Of a stretch of 64,000 nt of DNA, positions 44,977 through 54,860 are shown piece after piece. Below the pieces are notes generated by a model, which was not told the DNA's origin, did not search any database, and was given only the letters and a program-made list of their open reading frames with translations. Made by a program: the position numbers and the translations under genes. Origin of the DNA: Symbiodinium kawagutii (taxonomy: Eukaryota > Sar > Dinophyceae > Suessiales > Symbiodiniaceae); assembly GCA_009767595.1 (NCBI GenBank), contig VSDK01016660.1:94639-158638 (forward strand), given 5' to 3'. Within the stretch, counting starts at the first letter, position 1, and every line of letters starts with the position of its first letter.

Positions 44977-45876
44977 TACGGAAATACGCATGCTTGTATA
45001 TAGTCCAAACTTAGGTTCATCCAAGTGCAGACGTGTATATAACAGAAAGTGTTTCAAAGCACTTCCCATGCAAAATGTGCGTGAAGCACATCACATGCAT
45101 CAACGATGCACATTCTTTCATGCAATCCCAGTCTCAACATGTACAATTTGAAGGCTGTAATTAAACAATCAATTCCACACGTTGCATATGCCAGACATCA
45201 TGCTACACACGCATGATGCCATGTCACGTTTCAAGGATGCAACTTGCATAGCACCACGGTTCATGCTACGAACGCATGCGCCGAAATACATAGCCGTAAG
45301 TGTTTGAAGGCATGACATAGGAATAGAATTTGCTTGAAAGAACATGCAACGCATGTGACGCACATGTTGCATAGCAACATGGCAAGGAGACAATTTGGTG
45401 TATAGTAAGTGTTTCCAAGCATAAGGCAGTGACTTGCACGTCTAGGGACATGTTTTTGGTCACATTTTTAGCTTCTAGATCGCAACTAGAGAGCACGTGA
45501 GTGACGATCTAACCCAAGCAAGCTGCAACTAAGGAGTTGCGCTGACTTTGGTAGATCCTTTAGTGTTGACGGGTAACCTTTTGAGCGCAGTTTTGGAAGC
45601 CCATTTGAGTTGACGCACGTGTTGTTGGACATCCTCTCAGTTTAGTGAGGGGTCATTTTAGAGCAGCGCGGCTGGTTGCACAAGCTTTTAGGCGCATTAG
45701 CAAGTTTACACGTAAGTTTGTTTGAGCCACGAGACTTGGGAAAGCAGTTGTAAAGCCGAGCTTTGCGAACTCTAGGCTCAAGGCCTTTTAGCAGCGAAGA
45801 AAAAAGAGAGAATTGATTGAAAGAATGCATTTAGAATAAATTGAACTCTAAGCTCCCGAGGTTGTAAACCTCTGCA
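44977..45876 (+). repeat. LTR4 (900 bp), abutting LTR3
   Basis: It begins TACGGAAATACGC directly after LTR3 and ends AACCTCTGCA. It has a 5-bp deletion near 45405 (TATAGTAAGTG for TATAGTTCAAAGTG). It shares a few bases with LTR2 rather than LTR3 (GCGTGA, CCAGACATC, GCATTAGC). Confidence 0.85.
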
Positions 45877-45892
45877 TGGTAGCGGAGCAGCG
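45877..45892 (+). promoter_or_regulatory. primer-binding-like site, copy C
   Basis: TGGTAGCGGAGCAGCG follows the LTR4 CA end. Confidence 0.6.
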
Positions 45893-45966
45893 TGGTGCTG
45901 CATCCGTCTGAGTTGTCCTTGCTTCGAGTGACCTCGATTTGGGTGCTGCAGAGCTGCTAGAGACCA

Positions 45967-46569
45967 ATGAGTCGTGGAACGAAAGGCCTTGAGCCGACTG
46001 AAAGAGCTAGAAATGGCCGAAAGAAGAGAATGAAGCAGAGAAGGAGGATCCCGACAGCGGAGTCCCTAAGCCAGATCTCCAACTCCGAGACCTGCGAGGC
46101 GTATGAGATCACCTGCGCGTGCTGCAAGTTCCTTCTACCCAGAACCAAGTACCTTGCGATCTCCAAGATGTCCCAACAGATGGAAATGATGGCTACTAAG
46201 CTGACTCAGGTCATGAGCGTAGTGGAATCTCAACAGGAGACGACTGGAAAGCTGATTCAGAGGTCTGAGAGAACGGAGACAGTGAGAGCTGAAGCTGCAG
46301 CTAGTGAAGCTAGAGCTGCGCTGTTTGCTCAACAGCCTGTTGGAGGATTGCGAGCTCAAGGAAGTCTGTTTGATCCACCGAGAGGTCCATCTTCCAAGAC
46401 GAGTGTGTTCCAGGATGATTCTAAATTTTCTTCACCGCCTAAAGGTGGTCCGTCGATCGAAGAGTTGACTGGAGAGAGACTGAAGCCGATTTTCGAGCCA
46501 ATCCGAAGGGTGCCTCCATCTTGCTCAGGCTGGGATGAGGGCGATTCTGACGGTCCGAACCATTATTAA
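45967..46569 (+). CDS. gag-like reading frame, copy C (intact but cut by a minisatellite)
   Basis: One continuous frame of 200 codons starts 75 bases after the primer-binding site. It has a very basic N-terminus (RARNGRKKRMKQRRR), a Cys pair (CACC), a probable coiled coil (MSQQMEMMATKLTQVMSVVE), an Ala-rich helix and a Pro/Ser-rich tail. After IEELT it continues GERLKPIFEPIRRVPPSCSG then WDEGDSDGPN and runs into the AACCATTATC minisatellite, where it stops. The unusual last residues are therefore not native. The layout fits a retroelement Gag, but no CCHC knuckle is seen in the retained part. Confidence 0.55.
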   Translation: MSRGTKGLEPTERARNGRKKRMKQRRRIPTAESLSQISNSETCEAYEITCACCKFLLPRTKYLAISKMSQQMEMMATKLTQVMSVVESQQETTGKLIQRSERTETVRAEAAASEARAALFAQQPVGGLRAQGSLFDPPRGPSSKTSVFQDDSKFSSPPKGGPSIEELTGERLKPIFEPIRRVPPSCSGWDEGDSDGPNHY

Positions 46570-47045
46570 CCATTATCAACCATCATCAACCATTATCGAC
46601 CATTAAACCAACCATCCGTAACCATTATCAACCGTCATTAACCATTATCAACCATTATCAACCATCTTTAGCCATTATCAAGCATTTCCAATTACCAACC
46701 ACATCAACCATCACCAACCATCATCAACCATTATCAACCATTATTTACCATTATCAAATATCAACCATTATCAACCACCACCAACCATCACCAACCATTA
46801 TCAACCATCATTGACCAGTATCAACCATTATCAACCATCATTAACCATTATCAACCGTTACCAACCACATCAACCATTACCAACCATCACCAACCATTCT
46901 CAACCACCATTAACCATTATCAACCATTACCAACCATCAGAAACCATTGTCAACCATCGTTAACCATGATCAACCATTATCAACCGTCATTAGCCATTAT
47001 CAACCATGACCAACCATCATCAACCATTATTAACCATTATAATTT
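46560..47045. repeat. AACCATTATCAACCATC minisatellite, right of the retroelement array
   Basis: About 480 bp of AACCATTATC, AACCATCATC and ACCAACC variants, the same repeat family as at 38280-38466 and in the same orientation. Confidence 0.95.
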
Positions 47046-47404
47046 CTATCAAACCACCAGGAATGATACAGTTCAGAACTTGCTCCAGGCTTCGCCTCGC
47101 AGCTCGAATGAATTCGCCCAGGTGACTTTGGGCGCTTGCACACAGGGCCAGGAGACCTGCCGACGGGGTCGACACCATGAGGCCTTGCATGCGGCCACTC
47201 AACCAGGGATTTTGTATAGTTAATTAAGGGTGTTTCTCAAGCCATAGTGTTCAAATATAGAGTGGCTGTAGTGGTTGATTTATGGTCAATAATGGTCAAT
47301 GGGGGATTTTACCGGTTAATAGTGGCAAAACTTATGTTTGATTAGTGGGTAATAGTGGTGACTCATGAGAGGACAATCGTTAAACAATGGTTCAACAACT
47401 ATTA

Positions 47405-47525
47405 AATATGGAGGTTTCTCAGTCCAGTTTGGGGTAGCAACAATGCCTGGTTTATTGCGCAACATAGTCAATTAACCGGATGGTAACCGGGGTACCTTTA
47501 TTTTGAGAAACACCCCCCACATGGT
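47405..47525. mobile_element. MITE-like element, family 1
   Basis: TATGGAGGTTTCTCAGTCCA and GCCTGGTTTATTGCGCAACA on the left; ACCTTTATTTTGAGAAACAC then CCCCCACATGG on the right. A lone arm, GTGTTTCTCAAGCCATAGTG, lies at 47230. Confidence 0.75.
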
Positions 47526-48139
47526 ATTGGAAACGCAATCAACAAATATAGATTGAGTGTTTGCATCAGATGGTGTGTTGAATCTGGATTTTGCAACTCT
47601 CGTTTTTGTTGAAGGTGAAGGTCAATTCTTCTCAAACTGATCGGACGGCTGTGATGCTGATTTAGTCCTTTGCTACATGAAGAGCTGCAATGAAGATTGT
47701 GAACTTCATATCCCAGATGACCAAGCGGATTTTCAGTATGTCAGAATTGCATGCGCAAACTTGATCCGCACCTGTGTTCAGGCTTATCCAGTGTCCAGGT
47801 TGCCGTATTGTCACGAGGTCAGGTTACCACTATGAATCTGAGCTCTGTATATTTTGCGGGAATTTAGTTTTGTAGGGAAGCTTGCACTCCACCAATCCAA
47901 CGTTCATAGCAATGTAACCATTTTTGTAGAGAACCCCCGAGAAAACATCAATAATTGTTAGTTGGATTTTCTTCTGGTATGATAGGGTTCCTCAACTCAT
48001 TTCTTAGTTTTGTTTGAGTGCGTCGATTCACGATTACCATGACATACCGCTGACCCCCTTGTGTGGACATCGGCCCTGCAAAGGTTCCATCAAGATGAGG
48101 TATCCCATGTTGAGAAATGGTAAAAGAACTAATTGTGAT

Positions 48140-48249
48140 CTGGTTGGCGGTTTGATTGACATGTTTTTATTTTCCCTAGACAATTTCAACAAATGGTTGG
48201 TCGACGGTTGACAAGCATATTTTTCATAGAGGTTAAAACCACCAACCAG
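48140..48249. mobile_element. inverted-repeat element, family 4
   Basis: CTGGTTGGCGGTTT at the left and AAACCACCAACCAG at the right are inverted repeats with one mismatch. Interior words TTGATTGACATGTTTTTATT and CATATTTTTCATAGAGG match the 33417 copy. Confidence 0.75.
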
Positions 48250-48296
48250 TGATGAACAATCTGTCAACAGCTGTTGGTTGACCGAGTGTTATGGTG

Positions 48297-48358
48297 GCAG
48301 GTGGTTCGTTGTTGGTTCATTGTTGGTACATTGTTGGTTCGTTGTTGGTTCATTATAG
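48297..48358. repeat. GTTGGTTCATT minisatellite
   Basis: GTTGGTTCATTGTTGGTACA-type units repeated about five times. Confidence 0.8.
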
Positions 48359-49134
48359 TTGAAGAACCGTTGGTTTATGATGATAGAGGACAGCCAACAA
48401 AACCAGGGGTGCGCAAACTATATATGGAAGGGTAGGCTACAGACTGATGAACGAGATCCTTCCTATCAGTGGGCAACCAGCAGCCAGTACGATGGAGATT
48501 GCATCAAGGTTTTAATCCCCATTTGTACCGGTACATGTTTTTGTATCAATTTAACTGAACCACAAAACAAACATTGAAGCACCGGGAAGGCATTGCTGTG
48601 TGTTTTGAGGCGTTCCCACTCCAAACCTTTGGCAAGGTTACAAGTCTTGACCACGTGACCCTGCTAGACCGCAGGAGAGGCCTATGAAGACCGGCAACTA
48701 CGCTGGAGGTGCAAATCTCAGCGACGAGATTGCTGTAGTGGTAGTGGGGCGTGCGAAGATCGACCCTGCAGTTGGCCTCTAGAGGTTCCATGCTTGTTTT
48801 GTTTGAGCCACAATATATGATGTGTTTCAAAAAAAGTACCGGGGTCTCGGCATGGGGTGATTCTTCGGAGGGACTCACTGGAGAAGTTTAACTTCACCAC
48901 TGTAGGTGAAGTATGTTCAACGCATTCGCCAGATGATGTGGAAATAATTCACTATAAAATCCTGATAGTATGATCCCCAGATACTAGGGAATCTGCACGT
49001 TTGATGGGGTCGAGTGGGATTTAATGCTTTTAGGATGAGGGAAAAGGGAAAACCACATCTTCATGACTGGCTGCACAGGAGCAGTCCAAAATATCTTTCC
49101 TCCATTGCTAGATGGGAATGGCACTACTTGTGTT

Positions 49135-49225
49135 TGCGTTCGTTGGTTGGTTTGCTTGCTTGTTTGCTTGCTTGTTTGCTTGTTTGCTTGCTTGTTTGCT
49201 TGCTTGTTTGCTTGCTTGTTTCTTG
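49135..49225. repeat. (TTTGCTTGCTTG)n tract
   Basis: A regular TTGCTTGTTTGC array of about 90 bp. Confidence 0.9.
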
Positions 49226-49699
49226 CTTTGTTTGTAACTTCCTTTGTTCGCAAGGTTTGTGATTCATTTGTTGCCCCAAGATCAGTTGTTTTCTATCTTC
49301 ACTGCGGCCAATAGATTCCCAGTCAATGTTGGAGTTGTTTGATCCATCGCAAGGTGAGGTCAAATCCATAACGGACCCACTGGAGATGATATGCACCGTG
49401 GCCATGGTGATCACATGTAGCTGGGGTCCCTCTCCGCCGGTGCTTTCCACATGTTGCCCTCAGCGGTTTCCCAGGCGCTGAGCTGTAACACAACAACTGC
49501 TGTAAAGATTGAACATGGGGTTTGTCCATACATCATTGTCCATCATTCAGGTTGTGTCCTGTAATTATATCTGAATATAGAGACTAGGCTCCAGACGCTT
49601 CCGAAAATAGGGCATCAAGATAGGCAGATAAGTGACCAGAGCTTTGGTGAGTCTTAAATCTAGAGGAAAGGATACATATTCAGACAATTTGTTTGACAA

Positions 49700-50100
49700 C
49701 TGCATCATCACAGCAGTGGTAGCAGTAGCAGTAGCAGTGCTAGTAGTGGTAGGAATTTTGGCGGTGGTGGTTCTAGCAGCAGTGGTGGTAGTAGCGGTTT
49801 TAGTGGCAGTAGCGCCCATGTAGTGGTAGCAGCAGGACTGCCAGCAGAAGCAGTAGCAGCAACAAGCAGTGTTAGTTGTTATTCTCGCTGCTGGCGTCGA
49901 AGTAGAATCATGACTAGTAGCAGATGTTGCTTGGCGCCTGTTGCCTGTCATGGTTGTTTGTTGTTGTCATTTCTTGTCCTTGTTGCTTGTTGTTGCTTGT
50001 TGTTGCTTGGTGTTGTCATTTCTTGTCATTGCTGTTGCCATTTTTGCTCATTTCTTGTCATTGTTGTTGCTCGCTGGTTGTTGTTGGCTGCTGATGCTAG
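49700..50100. repeat. degenerate GTAGCA/GGTAGT and TTGTTGC triplet region
   Basis: GCAGTGGTAGCAGTAGCAG-type sequence passes into TGTTGCTTGTTGTTGCTTG-type sequence. Ala/Val- and Cys/Leu-rich frames are compositional. Confidence 0.8.
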
Positions 50101-50169
50101 ATGATTGGTTGTTTGCTGATACTCATGGGTACATACTCATGATTGGTTGTTAGCATATTGGTTGTTGGC

Positions 50170-50460
50170 AAGCTGCTATAGTTGTACCATATATAGTTCT
50201 ACCTACAGTTGTACCATATATGTTATGTTTATAGTTATAGCTGATGCTGATGCTGAAATTCATAGCTATACCTATAGTTGTTATACCTATAGTTGTACCA
50301 TTTATAGTTATAGCTATAGTTATATAGATATACCATGCTATACCTATAGTTGTTATACCTATAGTAGTTATACCTATAGTTGTTATACCTATAGTAGTTA
50401 TACCCATAGTTGTTATACCTATAGTTATACCTAATTATAGCTTATAGTTATAGCTATAGT
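50170..50460. repeat. TATACCTATAGTTGT minisatellite
   Basis: Units of about 15 bp (TATACCTATAGTTGT and TATACCTATAGTAGT) alternate, most regular at 50338-50430. TATAGCTATA and CTATAG palindromes make it highly self-complementary. Confidence 0.9.
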
Positions 50461-51029
50461 TTAACCCAACTAAGGGTTGGTTGTTGGTCTTGTTTCGGCC
50501 TCGCGAGGCGGTGGGGCCTTGCTTCCCCCTCCAAGGGTCACGGGGCAGCTGCCGAAGAACGAGGTGGGCGGTGGGTCCTGTTGCAGCTGCCGGTGGTGCC
50601 GTGCCGTCGTAGCACCGGCAGCTCCTGGGGATGGCTGGTGTGAAGCTGACTCCCAGGGAGAGGTTTGAAGCCATGAAAAGGTCATCCAAAGTGGGAGGAG
50701 TTTCGTTTTTTCGGGGTTGTGCCGCCAGTTTGTTTCTTGAGTTGTGAGCTCAACAGAAGTAGCTGTGAACTGGCCACGCAGCTCTTTGTTCGCAATTGGG
50801 TTCATGATAGTGTTTGATGATAATGAACGGTGTTACCGTGCTGATCCAACTATACAATTATCATTTATCAGTATAGTATAGTTGATATTTTTGCAAAAAT
50901 TGACGACAAATAAGCACCAAGAAGAAGCAATGTCACACTCATTATTCATTGGAACGATTGTTTGTTGTTGGTGCCACTACCTGCCCCCAGAAGCAGCAGA
51001 TGGTTGTTCATAGCCACTCCTCTACTGAT

Positions 51030-51160
51030 GGTCGATGGTGGTGGTTCACGGTTGATGATGGTTGATGATGGTTTATGATGGTTGATGATGGTTGATTGAT
51101 GATGGTTGATGATGGTTGATGATGGTTGATGATGGTTGATGATGGTTGATGATGGTTGAG
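51030..51160. repeat. (GATGATGGTT)n minisatellite
   Basis: GGTTGATGATGGTTGATGAT repeats over about 130 bp. Confidence 0.9.
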
Positions 51161-51972
51161 CTTTGGCCTTTTTGGGGATGTTTGTTCCTTAGTCGTTACT
51201 TTTCTATTTGAAGTCACGCCTCGTGCGGAGAACCCCCTAAATATATTTATGTACATATCCAATATATAGTAAGTATTCATGCATATTCATGAATACACCT
51301 ACATATCTACAAAAATACGCGCCTCTGTGTATGCCATTGTGCCAGTGACAGTCACATATATGCGGCCATATCCAGCTTTAGACCATGTGCATTTATATTC
51401 AACAGGTATTTTCTAAGACCGAATTAAGATTTGCGGTAAGATGGCCGTTAGACAGACTTGTGCTTCCTTGCCCATGTTGGAAAGGGTGAACTCAACCCAA
51501 GAATCTCCGCCTTTCCTTCGGCCAGGACCCATAGTTGACCCATAGTTGTTCCGCCTTGGAACAGTTTTGAGAGGTAATCAATGCTTTTGCATGTTCCGAA
51601 CTCATAGATCTGAGAATCTCATTTTTGCGCCTCTCTCAAAAATGGAGTTTCATTGCCGCTGTCTCAATCAACAACTTGACAGATGAGTTGGATGTGCACT
51701 GGTTTGGTCCTAAGTTTTGCCAGTCGACTTGGGTCGACTTCTGCCGGAGTGAATCTCTGGTTCCGCGCCTCTCCACGTTTTATTTGTTGGTTCCCAGCCA
51801 TGCATCCCTCCCTGCTTCAGGTAGAAGGAGGCCAGCTGCTTGAGATGTTTCATGTTGGGGTAGACAATGGCTGGGCATCAGGTTGTGACAATGACTTGTT
51901 AGTACTTCCTCAGTGTGATATGGTTTCAGATGGATATGTTTGAGAATGACCATGATGAACATCATGCTGAAC

Positions 51973-51974
<2 letters not shown>

Positions 51975-52011
<37 letters not shown>

Positions 52012-52065
52012 GTGATGGTGATGGTGCTGGTGCTGGTGCTGGTGCTGGTGATGGTGATGATGCTA
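51975..52065. repeat. (GAT)n then (GGTGCT)n tract
   Basis: A perfect GATGATGATG run passes into GGTGATGGTGCTGGTGCTGG. Confidence 0.95.
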
Positions 52066-53140
52066 CATCACCGTATGCATGTTCCGCCTTGAATGTTAAT
52101 GTTTAGTTAGGACATATCAATTTCATGTTGCATGTGTGTACTAATGAGCATTGCACACATTTCGATGACTGAACCTCAACATTTTCGCAACGCTACCATC
52201 TCAGAGCACGTTTGAGCTCCATTTGTTTTCCTCCCCGGTCTGCGGGCCGGCTCATGGGATTTGAATCGAAGATATATTTGACATTGCCCACCTTATGTAT
52301 CCTGTAGTCTCAGTTTCGGCCTTCTACTAAGCAGTTGGACAGAAAACCTGCCACACCATCCTGATGTTTGGGACCCTTTAAATGAACATCGTTGTGCAGC
52401 GGTTACGCTTTGGCTTCCGCTGGGAGTGGAAACCCAATTGGGGGAAGGGAACGCATTCCACGGGAGAAGTTCGCTTCCCCAGGATGTGAACCCCGGCAGC
52501 GGAAAGCCATCGGTTGAGCGGACTGTAACTGCAAGGTGTTTTGTGCTCAAACCTGCAGAGTGAAGCCGGCGGGACAGATTTCTTGATGATGGGTGATGCA
52601 ATTCTGCCTCATAGCTGGGCCGACATGTTCCGGATCTTGATGCATCAATGCATAGGTTGTTTTTTATTTCTTGGGATGGGGGGTTGTCAACTGACCCTTG
52701 GAGCTGGCAAGACCCCAACACCTCTGTAATTGAGACATCTCTGAGGGGCCTGATTTTGTGTTGCAGAGATTTTCCAATCGTTTCTTCGTCAAAGCTGCAG
52801 GTGGAACCTGGTGGACCTGTGGGCAATGACACATCTAGGGAGGTGTTGGATTCGTGTCCATATTGGCTTTCCATGTAGGAACGAAACTGTTGTGTAATTT
52901 GTGGGTTTTGGGGCCAACGCATGGTGATGGATGTGGTAGTGAGCTTTTTGGGCAAAGCACTGAACACCAATGTGGGTGGCGGGACACCAGTTTGTAGACG
53001 ATCACTTTGTAAAAGCGATCAATTCCCACTACCATTTCTACGTGCTAGGCATCCACCTTTTTAAGTGCAGTTGCCTTCCATGATGTTCCCTGTAAACACG
53101 CACATGTCTAAGTTCATAGAAGCTCACACGTGAAACAAGC

Positions 53141-53160
53141 TAAAACATTTTGAGCTCGGG
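53141..53160 (+). other. possible relic of a dinoflagellate spliced leader
   Basis: TAAAACATTTTGAGCTCGGG lies 16 bases before the start codon of the RCC1-like gene. It aligns with the 3' part of the dinoflagellate spliced leader (recalled as TAGCCATTTTGGCTCAAG) over CATTTTG and GCTC with one inserted base. The match is short and could be chance. Confidence 0.3.
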
Positions 53161-53175
53161 GCTGCCAGTGCTAGC

Positions 53176-54648
53176 ATGGAGAGCTTGGAACTTCATGCGT
53201 CCTTGCCAAGTGGCCGGTGTGAACCAATCTCAGTCTCTAAGGATGGCACAATTGGAGACTTGAAAATGGCAGTGCAACAGTCTCTGGGTCGACTTTTCCT
53301 GAGGCTTGCCGCACCAGATGGACGAGCCTTGGATGATCACACGGAATCTTTGGACTCGGCTGGGTTGCAAAATGGAGACACCATTGCAGCAATTGCGCAG
53401 CAGCCAAAGTTAGCTGCAACAGACAGCGCCTTCGCACTGTGGTGTGGTGCGGGTGACCGTGTTGTAGCTTGGGGAGATCCAAATTCTGGTGGAGATGCCA
53501 GCGGAATCCAGGTGTCCAAACATGTTTCCGAGGTTCATGCCACAAAGAGTGCTTTTGCTGCAATCTTGAGTGACGGTTGTGTCGTGACTTGGGGCGACCC
53601 AGAAAACGGAGGTGACAGCTCTGCAGTCCAGGATCAGCTGAAGAATGTTGAGAAAATTCATGCCGGAACATTTGCTTTTGCGGCAATCTTGGCTGATGGG
53701 AGCGTCGTAACTTGGGGCCATCGAGAGAACGGAGGTGACTGCTCTGGAGTAGAGATTCACTTGAAGAAGGTGCAGCAAATTCATGCCACACAGGTGGCCT
53801 TTGCGGCCATCCTTGCTGATCGAAGTGTCGTCGCATGGGGAAATCCAGCAAAGGGGGGTCGAATCAACTCCAGAGCCAGAGATCAACTGAGGCATGTTCG
53901 GCAGCTTCATGCTGCGAAAAGTGCTTTTGCTGCAATATTGGATGACGGAAGTGTTGTAACATGGGGTCATCCAGATTATGGCGGTGACAGCTCTAGAGTA
54001 GAGGCTCACTTGAAGAATGTGCAGCAGATTTGTGCCACAGGCTTTGCTTTTGCTGCAATCTTAGCTGACATCAGAAGTGTTGTGACATGGGGCTGGCCAG
54101 ATTGGGGTGGAGATAGCTCTAGAGTTCAAGAGCACTTGTGCAATGTTTGGCAGGTCTATGCTACTGAAGTTGCTTTTGCGGCGGTCTTGGCTGATGGAAG
54201 TGTTGTGACATGGGGCCACCCAAATGGTGGTGGTGATAGCTCTAGCGTCCAGGATCAGTTGCAGAATGTTCAGCAGCTTCACGCTACGCAGTTGGCTTTC
54301 GCTGCAATTTTGGCTGATGGAAATGTCGTGACTTGGGGAAATCCAAAGTGGGGCGGTGACAGCTCTAGAATCCGAGATCCTGCATCTTTGAGGCATGTGC
54401 AGAAGATTCATGCTACAGATCGGGCTTTTGCTGCAATCTTGACTGATGGCAGTGTTGTGACCTGGGGCAATTCAGCATGGGGCGGTGACAGCTCCGGAGT
54501 ACAGGGTCAGTTGAAGAACGTCCAGCACATTCATGCCACACAGAGGGCTTTTGCTGCAATAGTTGCTGATGGAAGTATCGTGACCTGGGGTGATCCGGGT
54601 GAGGGTGGTGACACCACCGGAGTCCAAAATGAGCTTCAGTGCCTTTAG
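53176..54648 (+). CDS. ubiquitin-like domain plus ten RCC1-like repeats, single-exon gene
   Basis: An uninterrupted 490-codon frame. Residues 1 to about 76 (MESLELHASLPSGRCEPISV ... LQNGDTIAAIAQQPK) have the length and pattern of a ubiquitin-like fold (K.. ..L R L ..DGRALDD ... L..GDTI). Residues from about 85 carry ten repeats of about 41 residues, each AFAAILADGSVVTWG, then GGDSS and a VQ..L.NVQQIHAT-type helix, ending NELQCL. RCC1-type repeats form propellers used in protein or chromatin interaction. Such proteins are often labelled HERC-like in dinoflagellates, but there is no HECT domain here, so ligase activity should not be assumed. The start is the first Met of the ubiquitin-like segment. 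No intron, frameshift or damaged repeat is seen. No transcription signal is recognised upstream. Confidence 0.92.
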   Translation: MESLELHASLPSGRCEPISVSKDGTIGDLKMAVQQSLGRLFLRLAAPDGRALDDHTESLDSAGLQNGDTIAAIAQQPKLAATDSAFALWCGAGDRVVAWGDPNSGGDASGIQVSKHVSEVHATKSAFAAILSDGCVVTWGDPENGGDSSAVQDQLKNVEKIHAGTFAFAAILADGSVVTWGHRENGGDCSGVEIHLKKVQQIHATQVAFAAILADRSVVAWGNPAKGGRINSRARDQLRHVRQLHAAKSAFAAILDDGSVVTWGHPDYGGDSSRVEAHLKNVQQICATGFAFAAILADIRSVVTWGWPDWGGDSSRVQEHLCNVWQVYATEVAFAAVLADGSVVTWGHPNGGGDSSSVQDQLQNVQQLHATQLAFAAILADGNVVTWGNPKWGGDSSRIRDPASLRHVQKIHATDRAFAAILTDGSVVTWGNSAWGGDSSGVQGQLKNVQHIHATQRAFAAIVADGSIVTWGDPGEGGDTTGVQNELQCL

Positions 54649-54860
54649 GCGAATGGAAAAGAATAGTCTTGACGTTCACCGCGCCCTCCAAGCTGATTCT
54701 TCCATGTGGCAGGAGACCAACATGGGTTGTCTTGGAAGAACATCGATAGCTTCCTTTTGTGGGAATTTCTGCTTAGCTTCACTTGGGCTGGTTCATGACG
54801 TGTGGTTTGTCAGTTGGTGTAGTTAAGCAAGTGCTGGCTGAGTGGGAAGAAAGAGGGTAA

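Larger units (their letters stand above)
38466..46565 (+). mobile_element. circularly permuted tandem array of a non-autonomous LTR retroelement
   Basis: The order is 3' half of an internal region, LTR, LTR, complete internal region, LTR, LTR, 5' half of an internal region. The repeat period is about 3.86 kb (40212 to 44072, and 42021 to 45877). LTR limits follow from four copies: each LTR runs from about TACGGA to TCCGCA (short imperfect inverted ends). The outer 5' edge is preceded by GAGGGGG and the inner 3' edge followed by TGGTAGYGGAGCAGCG. Both LTR-LTR junctions read CCGCA directly followed by TACGG with no spacer. No reverse transcriptase, RNase H or integrase is visible, so movement would need another element's enzymes. 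The array is bordered on both sides by the same AACCATTATC minisatellite. Confidence 0.8.
47530..53135. other. no confidently recognised gene; simple-repeat-rich DNA
   Basis: Apart from the repeats and one family-4 element listed separately I see no supported gene. A GC-rich patch at about 50500-50660 (a frame reading GALLPPPRVTGQLPKNEVGG) could be an exon, but both strands are open. Confidence 0.5.

Noticed and set aside
40404..45393. 74-codon reverse-strand frames (MSPCHVAMQ...) repeated in the LTRs
   Set aside because: They recur because the LTR recurs, differ by frame breaks between copies and have no recognisable motif.
38466..46565. Interpretation as a tandem gene family
   Set aside because: The LTR-like repeats with matching polypurine and primer-binding sites at their edges explain the repeat better than duplicated host genes.
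52293..52970. 225-codon reverse-strand frame upstream of the RCC1-like gene
   Set aside because: Long for chance, but no recognisable domain, no repeat or helix pattern and no supporting splice or conservation evidence; it would need transcript data before being called a gene.
53237..54691. Long reverse-strand frames opposite the RCC1-like gene
   Set aside because: Shadows caused by the 123-bp coding repeat; the + frame has clear protein-level repeats and a ubiquitin-like head.
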